Part shown: positions 24,216 to 33,388 of the stretch, in pieces
How the letters are laid out: every line of letters begins with the position of its first letter
Numbering within the stretch: the stretch's first letter is position 1
NCBI GenBank assembly: GCA_951812925.1
Contig: OX638372.1
Location: forward strand, 6,076,001 to 6,140,000
Origin: Calliopum simillimum
Taxonomy: Eukaryota > Arthropoda > Insecta > Diptera > Lauxaniidae
DNA: 64,000 bases
Reading direction: 5' to 3'
Notes under the pieces: model-generated
What the model was told of the DNA's origin: nothing
What the model saw: the letters and a program-made list of their open reading frames with translations, nothing else
Databases searched by the model: none
Position numbers and translations under genes: made by a program

Positions 24216-24245
24216 AATGGAAGAGCAAAGTGAGTGGGTGTATGG

Positions 24246-25800
24246 ATCAAAAGGAAAGACAAGTCATCATGAAAACTCCCATTGACTTAATTCCAGCACT
24301 GTCATAATAACGAACACATTTCTCTAAATCTAAAGCTTTTCAAACTTAACGCTTAATATGGTGTAGGGTATTTGATTTTTTTTAAAATGCCTAAAATTCC
24401 ACCAGTACTAGTTTACGTACCATACAATTTGACCGCATTAATTTGAGGGGCATTAATAATGGCAACATTAGTTAGTAACAAATTAAAAGCCAGTTATATG
24501 AAACGCACCTCTCGCTAATGTCAAAGATTTATCTACGAGATGGTATCTTAATGTGACAAAAATGATACGCTGCGTGGCCAACAAAAACGAATAAATTGCT
24601 AATGAAGAAATTTCATTGTTCAAAAATAGTTAACAAAACAATGAAATTAACAATAAACCAAAAACGAACACTCGTCATTTGTTGAACAAAAGAAGAAACA
24701 TTTTATTAGCATTTTTGGGTGACAAAATATCCGGTCATCAGTCACGAAAGATTGCGGTTAATGGCTTCCAAATGGACTTTCAAAAAGTCCACAAAAAATA
24801 TTTAATTGAAAAATACGATATGTAATAAAATTACACAAAACTACGATAGTAAAATCAAAAAAAAAAAAAGAAGAATAAAATATTAGTGAACACAATTTAT
24901 TTAATTAAACAAAAAGTAAGTAGGTACACTGGTGAAATTCGGCCACTTTACGCATCAGAGAAGTTAGAAAGGTCGGTTGCGTGAATAAAATATGAAATTT
25001 TTTTTTTGTAAATTGAACAACAGATCTTTTTAATGACATTATTACGAGAGGGTCTTTCGCTTAAGAACCGTATCGTGTTGTCCGTTGGTTTTCACTAATT
25101 GCAACAAAAAACGACGCATAAAAGTCATGTGATTTCATAACGGTAGGTGACAAAAAATAAATAGCATTTTAACTGTATTCAATGGGTCTTAATGTTTTAT
25201 TCCGTTAGCAAGTTTGATCGTTGATCTCTAAATCACACCTTAAGTGACTCTTTTTGAGTCACTACAGCTTTTGTAAATGTTTTCACAGATATACTCTTCA
25301 AAAACCTGAACTCTTTTTTTAGACAGCTCCTTGCCCTTCGGAAAAAACAAAAATATAAATTTCTTAATTCGATTATTACTTCAGTGATACCCTCAGGATC
25401 TGAAGACGTTCGAGTTCGATACCCGAAAATGTCATCTGACCCCTAAATACCTTAATCCTTCATGATCACCAAAGGTTTCAAGTCAATCTTTTAAAAAATT
25501 GTTTTGCCACGACAACGCGCAAGTTCCCAAGAAGAGTTTTTCATTGAAGCGGTGCCAGAATATTGCTTCGCTGAAATTAATCATCCGCCTTATTGCCCAC
25601 AACTAGCTTCTAGTAACAATAACCAGCAGTTTTCTTACCTTAAGTTGAGTTAAAAAAAAAATGCCAAGCTATATTTTCTGGACATTTTTAAGACCTAAAT
25701 AAGCACTAAAAAATACTTAAAATCAGAAATGTAAATTTTCCCAGGACTTAATTAATGAGTTTAATTCGATTCCCTTCCTTTTATTTAATGCCTTTGCCGA
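24246..25800. other. Non-coding stretch, nothing recognised
   Basis: No gene is seen. A perfect 8 bp hairpin (AGTGACTC and GAGTCACT around a T loop) lies at about 25242-25263. The phrase GTTCGAGTTCGATACCCGA near 25410 looks like a tRNA T-arm but has no partner arms. The segment 25695-25755 resembles 37353-37415 and may be a piece of a dispersed repeat. Confidence 0.4.
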
Positions 25801-25813
25801 ATAAGTAATCGCA

Positions 25814-25900
25814 CGGAGGAGGTTGAAAATACAGAAGTACGAATACGAAGTATCTCATTCACCCGGAAATAATATTGCACATGTGGACTCACTATTTTAA
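25814..25900 (+). pseudogene. Ty3/gypsy RNase H C-terminal fragment
   Basis: The frame reads LKIQKYEYEVSHSPGNNIAH followed by VDSLF and a stop. The pattern (Y)-(D/E)-Y-x-V-x-H-x-P-G-x3-x-H-V-D-x-L is the known end of the RNase H domain of Ty3/gypsy retrotransposons, where the last residues normally read ALSR. The upstream reverse transcriptase is not recognisable. It lies about 2 kb before an integrase relic on the same strand, with a MITE and other DNA between them, so both probably come from one old gypsy copy. Confidence 0.6.
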
Positions 25901-26013
25901 AAACCGAATGAAGAGCCAGAAGTCTCTTAACGTGAGTACCTGCCATGATGGCTTAATCTCACGGTGATCTTCGCTCATGGTCCGGTGTACGATGAACGGT
26001 AAAACCTTCCATC

Positions 26014-26445
26014 TAGTGATGAGCAAAATTAGTCTTGATCTTGTGTCTTGTTCTTGGTCTTGGTAATTTTGCGAGACCAAGACCAAGAATTCTATGGTCT
26101 TGGTCTTGGTTTTGCTCACGATAATCGTCAAGACCAAGACTGCTTTACAGCCTTGGTAATTTATAGTTAAAAAGAGTTTCACGTCCGTTCCGAAAATAAA
26201 ATCATCTCTCGATTTGAGTTCTGGCATTTTAAAAGCCCAACTGCTTTGGAAAATTATGGTTTTGAAATTTTGAGTATCCATTATCTCTGAAATTTTTTTA
26301 AGACCAAGACCAAGACCGAGACCAAGATTTAATGAGCAAGATCAAGACCAAGACCAAGACTCTATATCAAAACAAAGACCAAGATTCAATGTGCAAGAAC
26401 AAGACCAAGACTGCTATGGTCTTGGTCTTCGTTTGCTCATCACTA
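26014..26445 (-). mobile_element. hAT-like MITE with CTTGGT-rich ends, copy 2
   Basis: The ends TAGTGATGAGCAAAA and TTTGCTCATCACTA are inverted repeats, and the flanking 8-mer CTTCCATC is repeated exactly (26006-26013 and 26446-26453). This is a perfect 8 bp target duplication and assigns the family to the hAT type with good support. The core carries AAATCATCTCTCGATTTGAG and GAGTATCCAT, the reverse of copy 1, so it lies in the opposite orientation. Subterminal inverted arrays of CTTGGTCTTGGT and its complement ACCAAGACCAAG are well kept. No transposase is present. Confidence 0.92.
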
Positions 26446-26453
26446 CTTCCATC

Positions 26454-27660
26454 AGCATAATGCCGATGGTTGGTTTCCATTTTTAGAATCATGCGATTAG
26501 ACACAATTCCTTCCAATGGTAGGGAAATGAGGACTATCTAAACCTCTGCCATTCTGTGGGTCATGGCACCCGGTTGAGAATACAACCTCACACCGAGCTT
26601 CCAAACTCTTCCTGCGATTTAAGTCCAAGCCACAGCCACCACAAAACTCCCCGAAGGGCCATCCCAATAGTCAGTTGGAATATCTAGCGATCCGTATACT
26701 CCAAAGAGCTACTGACTCCCGTGGTACAAGAATAATCTCTGATCAGATTTCGTACCAATACGTTACTGTTAGTATGACTCTGATCCGCATGGGATTAATC
26801 ACCCTTGTCGATTTATCATGGATTGTGGGAACACGTTTCTTGGTGCATCCCTCCCTTCAAGAAAGCTTAAGGGCTACTTTAGCATGTACGATTCAACTTA
26901 CTATGGATCGTAGGAACATGTTACCAAGTGCGGATTTAGCAAGGAAACCCTCGAAATCCTATCTTGGAATGCTTTTTACTAATTTGCCAAATGCATAACG
27001 TGACAGTTGGAGATTGGTTGGGATACCTCCAAAAGTCACGCCCCTCCACCTACCTGCTTTGGCTGGTAGTCCACAGCGGCACTGTGGTCAACAGTGCCAT
27101 TGCCAACCACCATTACCAGGGGTTGCCGCTGGGAGGCAGCAGGCTGCTTGAGGCCAGACATGGGACAATGTCTTGATAACAGCCTCTCAAGTTTTGTTTC
27201 ATTATTCCTCCATTAACCTCCTGTTAACCAACGTTTAGTTACCAATCAATCTTTTATACCATACAGACAAGATTGCGCCTTCAGATCCACCGATTAAACA
27301 ACTTCTACTAGCGATTTCTGACGGCGGGAAACCTTGATTGTCTGATCAGATCTCCCACTCCCCTCCAAACAACTGGGTGATGATAAGTGGGGGCCGGCGC
27401 ACTATCTACCCATCCTTCACCATCTTTCGACAACCTGAGTCGGGAGGATCTAGATCCTCCACCACCCCATGCGAAGAGCCAATAGGACCTAAGTTGTAGA
27501 TATACAAATGCTTGGGATAAATATTGAAGAGCCGGACTGGTTGTATTCCATACAGTTCAGAAACTGCCATTAGATAAAGATGAAAATCAAATACAAAAAC
27601 AACACTTAAAAGCGAGATATTAGTTCTGGAGTTTGTCAATAAATATTTAAAAGCATGTGT
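26454..27660. other. GC-richer segment, origin unassigned
   Basis: This 1.2 kb is visibly richer in G and C than most of the window and holds overlapping frames on the plus strand (26675-26998, 26964-27176) with no domain I can name. Two nearby phrases are similar (ATGGATTGTGGGAACACGTT and ATGGATCGTAGGAACATGTT, at about 26817 and 26901). It sits between the gypsy RNase H and integrase relics, where an intact element would have much less DNA, so it is probably an insertion or a rearranged retroelement piece. I cannot say which. Confidence 0.35.
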
Positions 27661-27668
27661 AGAATGTA

Positions 27669-27783
27669 TACAGCAAAAAAATTGAGGATAAAGTATTACC
27701 TATTTGCTGGGTATTAAATTCAAACCAAATTGGATTGAATACAAATCCAAAGTTTATACTTTATCCTCAAACTTTTTGCTGTG
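27669..27783. mobile_element. TA-flanked mini-MITE, 115 bp
   Basis: Left TACAGCAAAAAAATTGAGGA then TAAAGTA, and right TACTTTATCCTCAAACTTTT then TGCTGTG, are inverted repeats flanked by TA at 27667-27668 and 27784-27785. The centre contains a short inverted phrase, AATCCAAA and similar. The size and TA flanks fit a Tc1/mariner-type MITE. It lies immediately upstream of the integrase relic. Confidence 0.8.
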
Positions 27784-27829
27784 TACCTACAACAAAAGAG
27801 AAAATCTACCTCGAGAAAAATTTACGTAA

Positions 27830-28230
27830 TAGAAAAAGTAAACGTTCCATTCGACACAATACATATTGACCACTGAAAAAGACCATTCTTCAAATCAACA
27901 AAGAGTAATATGTAATGTTGGTTGAAGCATTTGGGAAATATGCTACTCTCACGGCATTGCCAAGCACTCAAACTAAGCCAGTATTGAATATACCTAAGTA
28001 CTATTGTTTTTAACTTTTGGAGTACCACACAAAATTATAAGTGATCGGGAATCAGCCTTTACGTTGAAGAGTTTTGACGATTCTCTACGAAATGATGGGA
28101 TACAACATGTATTGAATGCAACATAAACTTCTCGGGCGCATTAGCAAGAAGAGCGTTATCATAGAACCATTCTTGCTCTTGCTCATTCGCTGGAGAATTT
28201 TTTGTGCAACTCGGACTTCTCTCTAATTTT
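27830..28230 (+). pseudogene. Ty3/gypsy-type integrase, decayed
   Basis: An integrase joins retroelement cDNA to host DNA. The catalytic triad is visible: Asp in FDTIHIDH (codon 27868-27870), Asp in ISDRESAF (28043-28045), and Glu in ERYHRTI (28151-28153). There are 35 residues between the last two, the DD35E spacing of retroelement integrases. A frameshift lies between the first two Asp codons, and two stops lie between the second Asp and Glu. Further coding-like text may continue to about 28400. It is an old, inactive copy and belongs with the RNase H fragment at 25814-25900. Confidence 0.75.
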
Positions 28231-28440
28231 AATCTAGATAAAGAGGCCCTTTTGTTGTCGTGGCTGCTCTTCATCAAGAACGGTATAAAGTGGCCGATAT
28301 ACTATTTGTTCCTCAAAGTCAGAAGACTTGTACTGATGTCTGAGCCGCTGATTGAATGAAGAGGTGGGTTGAAATTGATAACAGCTCCGTCGAGGATGAC
28401 GACCTTGAATACTGAAAAAGAAGGAAAGCAAAGAATATCT

Positions 28441-30209
28441 TCAAGTTAAATAAATTAAATAGAAGACCAGAATTTTTGTAATTTTTATTGGTTGGTCAAG
28501 GCGGTAAGATGAGTACCACCTTCTACTCTCATTTTGAGAAAGTGCTTAGTAGTAGTGTAATTGATTTAGCAGTGCCATTAGGTCTTATTACAAATAAATT
28601 CGAACAAGAAATTCAATAATACAAATTTTTAATTGAAAACGGAAGCAAATAGATAAAATGTATCAGAAAGTCAAATGCTCTACTGACCACAAATGAGGAG
28701 ACAGAAATGCTTGTTTACAATGTATTTTAACGCTTTTAAGGATTGCTCGCAAGGATAATAATGACAGGAAGCAGTGTAGTGCAGGGAAGTTGCACAAGTG
28801 TGAAAATAAAAGATAATGAAAAACCAAATAAACAGGACAATGCAGCGGCCAACTGGCGAGTGAGCGCGCATTTTGTAACTAAATTAGAAAAAAAAAGTTT
28901 CCATACTTTATTCGAATGGGAAACTCTGGTCATTCTGGGACCGATTACACACACACAATAAAAGCGTGCACTGTGGTAAGCATTAAGTATTAGTCAAACT
29001 CGATACTCGATATAACTGTAGGGGTAGTAAGCTGATATAATTAAATTACACCTGCCCTGAGGCTAGCTAACGACGCATTTGTGTTGTGTTTGGTTGGCAA
29101 TAGAGGAAAAACCTATTAAGATCGTATGAAAGAAAACTAAAGTAGACCAGAAATTAAAAAAATATTAAAATTATAACTTGAAGGGGGAAAAATATCGTCG
29201 TTATACTCCAAAAACTTATTTAATTGCGTTTAAAAACTCATTAAAGCCAATACACTCACACACTCGTACGTACAAATCTCGAGCAAACATTTTAGCGGAA
29301 ATGCCTAAAAACTGTTACAATATTTCCGCTTAACTTCAAACCAATTCAACACGAATACGAATATTTAGTGGAATATTTAAAATGTTAATTTCCGACATTA
29401 TAGCACGAACTGCTGCTCTACAACTTACTACTCATTGTTGTATGTATAAATCCATATATTAAATTGAACAATTTCCTTTCAACAAATTACGCTTTTCATA
29501 GAAATACCCCAGTTTGTTATGATTTTTTCTTCATTTTTTAAATCAAAGTTGAATGAAGTTAAACGTCGATCATTAAAGGATCATTAGGCATCATAATCTG
29601 TTTATAATTTGTTGATGCATTGGTTGATGAGCTGAATTTTGGGCTCCATTTTAAGGTCTTGGTTTTTTTGTTTATGCCACCACCAACGCTTCAGTATCCA
29701 ATTAATAACATCCGATGAACCGATGATGATCACATTGGATCATGTCGGAGATGGTTGCATGTCAGAGACAATTTTTTTTTTTTTTTTAGTTTGAAGCGTC
29801 GATTGTTTTGGTTTTTTCTTTTTCTAGAGCGTAGTCTGCCTTTATTTCATGCTGTTGGAGAGCGCATAGTTTGGGGCACGGATAATATATTTAGGCTGCC
29901 GGAAGTTGATGATCAAATTTTTTATTATATAGATTGATAGGAAATAAAAACATTTAATAAACGGACTACAAAAGCTACAGGTATAATAAATTACTAAAGT
30001 TAGTTGATTCTAAGACAAAATTATTGGTTTTGAGTTTTGCAATGATTACAATGATGATTTTGACTTGAAGTTTAAGTTATAATGAAACAAATTTTTCTGG
30101 ATAGTATTCTTATATTTTTGATATATAAATTAAATCGTTCATGTTATTGGGATTACCGGGGCTGTTACAAAATTCGTGAGAACTCAAAACTTTTCAAATA
30201 GGAGGCTTT
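28441..30209. other. AT-rich non-coding stretch, nothing recognised
   Basis: No exon or transposon end is seen. Overlapping frames at 28680-28961 occur on both strands without domains. The frame 29755-29937 begins in a T tract and matches nothing I know. Confidence 0.45.
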
Positions 30210-30213
30210 TTAA

Positions 30214-31120
30214 GGGAGTAGTCAGGTAGAATTTAAAAAAAAAAAATTTTTTTTTCACGTTTCAGATACTTTAAACCCTCAAGAATAATGTAGAAACTTT
30301 CTTTTCCCTCAGATGTTATCGGAAAGTAATTAAAAACTAGTTTCGCCGCACGGCGTCGAGCGCTCGAGTTACGCACCTGACATAAAACACACATACACAT
30401 AAAACTTGTAATAGGTTTCGTTATTTAAGATTATTTATTTACAAAAATTGTTTAACAAATTAATTTTATAAATTTGATAGCAAATTCGTGATCAGCGACC
30501 CAAAAAACATAAAGTACTATACTCAGGTTTTGAAGAAATAATTATAATATGTTTTATTGTGTCGATAATATTGACAATTTGTTGCAAAATCTTTAAACGC
30601 GTTTTTCTCAGAACAGTGCTTTTTTGAACTGGTACCCACGATTCCGGCTGATCTACTGTACCGATTTACTTCAATTTCTTTTGTTTTTGAAATGTTCGTA
30701 ATAGATTTGGCTATCTTGGGTACTAGAATCAATACTGTCAATAAATATTTTATAATATTATTAACAAAAAACGAGGTTGAAAAAGACCAAAAAATTTAAA
30801 ATTGCACTACTGGTTTATTTATCAATATTTTTTTCCAGTTCTAGTACCCAAGATAGCCATTCACATGTACTTTAAAATTCAATTTGTTTTTTGTGTTTCA
30901 GATGATCTGAAATCGAAAAATCGTGGGTACCACATCAAAACTGGCCTACTTCCGGTCGCCCTTATCTTCACCGGAAGTCAACGAAAATTGAAAATTTTTT
31001 TTTTTTTTTGCTACTAAAAAATATGTACAATAACATATAAAAACATCAAAAATGTTGAATTAAAATTTATATGAAAAAAAAATTGTTTCGCAAAAACGCT
31101 ACTTCTACCTGACTACTCCC
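30214..31120. mobile_element. TTAA-flanked non-autonomous DNA element, 907 bp
   Basis: The ends GGGAGTAGTCAGGTAGAA and TTCTACCTGACTACTCCC are perfect 18 bp inverted repeats, flanked by TTAA at 30210-30213 and 31121-31124. TTAA duplication is the rule for piggyBac-type elements, though those often begin CCC and not GGG. Inner inverted phrases pair too: GGTACCCACGATTCC (30632) with AATCGTGGGTACCAC (30919), and GGCTATCTTGGGTACTAGAA (30709) with TTCTAGTACCCAAGATAGCC alike (near 30838). No transposase frame is present. Confidence 0.85.
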
Positions 31121-31317
31121 TTAATGAAAACGTTGAATCAAACGATAAAAAGATTAGAGAATTGCAGGTTCTACAAATACGTAATATTAATTTCCATTAA
31201 CGAAAAAGTAACAGTTTAGAAAACATTCTTAAAAAATCGCATATATCCGTAGTTGAAAAATTTTATCGATTATTTCCTAAACGGATACTTTTTTGTAAAT
31301 ATAAATCAATATTATTT

Positions 31318-31695
31318 CTGTGGACTTTTGACAAAACAACCTAACTCGAAATTAGCAACTTTTCAGGTGAGCCTTAAAACTAATAAACTACTTTTCAATA
31401 ATGTGGCTCAATTTCGTTGATGCAGCATTAAATCTCCTTTTTCCATACATTTTTACTAATCTTAAAGTGTCAGCTGTCAAATTATTTTTTTCTTTTGGTT
31501 CATAACACTTCACCGCACGAATGGCGCTAAGTTCAAATCTTGCGTGAACTATGGGACACCCTTTTATGTCTGGAACAAGAAATCATAGAGACATTGCGAT
31601 TATACCAATAGAAGCGTATTTAAATTTTATATTTATTACTAAAATTTGGAGAATTGTCTTATCGCGACTTAGATTGTTTTGTCAAAAGTCCACAG
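31318..31695. mobile_element. MITE with CTGTGG termini, 378 bp
   Basis: The left end CTGTGGACTTTTGACAAAAC and the right end GTTTTGTCAAAAGTCCACAG are exact inverted repeats, continuing inward with AACCTAACTCG and CGACTTAGATT. The flanks share only ATTT (before the left end and after the right end), possibly a 4 bp duplication or chance. It has no coding capacity. The superfamily is not clear from the ends alone. Confidence 0.8.
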
Positions 31696-32385
31696 ATTTG
31701 TATAATCTGTAATTCCGGCATCACCGGATTCCAAATAACTTCTAAGCCGGTTTTACAGAAAACCTGACCTGACGTAAAAAAAAAGAATAGCATATTAGTG
31801 CTTAGGAGACTGAACTGAATATCTTAGAACGTGGTCTGTCTGATTTCGAAGCCATTTTATCACACAATCATTTAAAATTATTAAAAACTCGTCACTTTTA
31901 TGCTGTCTTACAAGAAATAAGAACAACTCACGTCAAAGTGCAAAAGGTCACTGTAAGTATTTTCTTGTAAATTTTTATCATGCACCATTAAATGTAGTGT
32001 TTTGAAATAAAAAGGGAGTCCCCGAATTCATGTTGATGATTATAAGACATGCCAAAACAAAGTCTTGATTTAATGTCGTTATTTTGTACAGTACGAGCCA
32101 AAAAATTTGAAGTTTCCATAAAATTTTTATAGAGGTACCCGGTTACCTTGCCGCTTACATAAGGGTTAAGGTGGAATTCCGTGCTTAGACATGTACTGAC
32201 CATTTTACAACTAATTTGAGGTAGATTATCAAATTACAAATACTAATAAAAGCGGTCTTACCGAACCTCTAACCTGTAAAAATTGATAATTGACAAACTT
32301 TAAAGTTTTTCGAAGTTAGTTTATTGACTGTTTTTTATTGCTTGTATAGTACTAATGAAAGTACCAACGCGCTTTTTCTAAATTG

Positions 32386-32525
32386 AAGTATGATAATTTT
32401 ATATTGAACTAATTAAACAGTCATTTTTGCAATTTTTCAACAACATGTTAACACTTGTTTTCGTCTGTTGTTGAAAAATTGCAAAAATGACTGTTTAATT
32501 AGTTCAGTATAAAATTATCATACTT
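32386..32525. repeat. Near-perfect hairpin, 59 bp arms, 22 bp loop
   Basis: The left arm 32386-32444 (AAGTATGATAATTTTATATT and on to TTTTTCAACAAC) and right arm 32467-32525 (GTTGTTGAAAAATTGCAAAA and on to ATTATCATACTT) differ at only one position. It could be a small foldback or MITE, or the stem of a hairpin RNA. The stem is longer than a usual insect pre-miRNA. Confidence 0.85.
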
Positions 32526-32959
32526 TAAAGTTTTTCATTTTACGATTTCAAAATGCCATAACTCAGTCCATTTTTGGATTTTTCCAGTGATCGAGGTGTC
32601 ATTTTATTCAAAATTGTATATATTTTTAGAACACGAAAAAAAACGGTTTTTTACTTTGCGAAGATAAGGTACCTTTTCAACTTAAAGATCATATATGTGC
32701 ATATCCGAAAAAATGTCAACCAAGAGAAATATTATAAAGTTGGCGTAGCAGCGCATTTTGCCATTAGGTGAGTGGTATTGCCCACTAAATAACTAAAGGT
32801 TTTTAAAATTGGTGCACCGGCTTAGCCGCGGAGATGCATTTCGCCTTTAGGGGCGTAGCACCGGCAGCTACATAACAAAAAGTCTTAATTAACGTTACAT
32901 TCCAAATTTCATAAAAATCAATCCAGTGGTTGAGCTGAAACAGCGTATTTTTACCGGCG
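32526..32959. other. Non-coding stretch, nothing recognised
   Basis: No gene or repeat family is identified. The segment 32810-32880 is GC-richer with GCACCGG and its near-inverse GCACCGGC phrases, but no structure is convincing. Confidence 0.35.
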
Positions 32960-33388
32960 TTAGGATATAACGCCCAAGGAGATAACGCCCAAAAAAAAAA
33001 CGAAATAACGCCCAAATTATTTTCATATAAATTTGGGCGATAATCATTTTGGAAATAACGCCCAAAAATTTAGGCTTTATTTCGTTTTTTTTTTTTTTGG
33101 CGTTATTTCCTTTTTTAAAAAAAAACGAAATAACGCCCAGCAAAAAACGAAATAACGCCCAAAAAAAAATGACGCAGTAACGCCCAAAATAAAAAACGGA
33201 ATAACGCCCAAAAAATATGAAATAACGCCCAAAATCAAAAACAAAATAATCATTTTGGAAATAATGCCCAAAATTTATTTGTATGAAAATAATTTGGGCG
33301 TTATTTCGTTTTTTGTTTTTGGGCGTTATTTCATTTTTTAAAAATAAAACGAAATAACGCCCAAAAAAAACGAAATAAAGCCCAGATT
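32960..33388. repeat. AACGCCC minisatellite with inverted segments
   Basis: The core unit GAAATAACGCCCAAAAAA (with A runs of varying length) is repeated more than ten times, and in two places (near 33096-33110 and 33293-33335) the complement GGGCGTTATTTC appears instead. A longer paragraph containing AATCATTTTGGAAATAA is present twice (33041 and 33247). The 188-residue minus-strand frame covering it (32895-33461) is a low-complexity artefact made of translated repeat (GRYF, FFFW) and should not be called a gene. Confidence 0.9.

Larger units (their letters stand above)
22761..24245 (-). mobile_element. DINE-1-like element with two nested insertions
   Basis: The plus strand opens with ACTAGTAACGGTGTTACC, passes GGGAGGTGCCACGCCCTCTT near 22840, and is broken at 23101 by a 959 bp element. 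It resumes at 24061 with TTGGAGGCACTACG, is broken again at 24127 by a hAT-like MITE fragment, and ends with ACTGCGTTACAAATGGAAGA and a degraded tail. Removing the first insert restores the paralogous phrase seen at 36162-36182 without gaps. The copy is clearly older than its inserts. Confidence 0.8.

Noticed and set aside
25405..25430. CGAGTTCGATACCCGA as a tRNA T-arm
   Set aside because: No A box or acceptor stem is present within 100 bases on either side.
26675..27176. Plus-strand frames as a host gene
   Set aside because: They lie between gypsy relics, match nothing I know and have no splice signals that support them. They are left as an unassigned segment.
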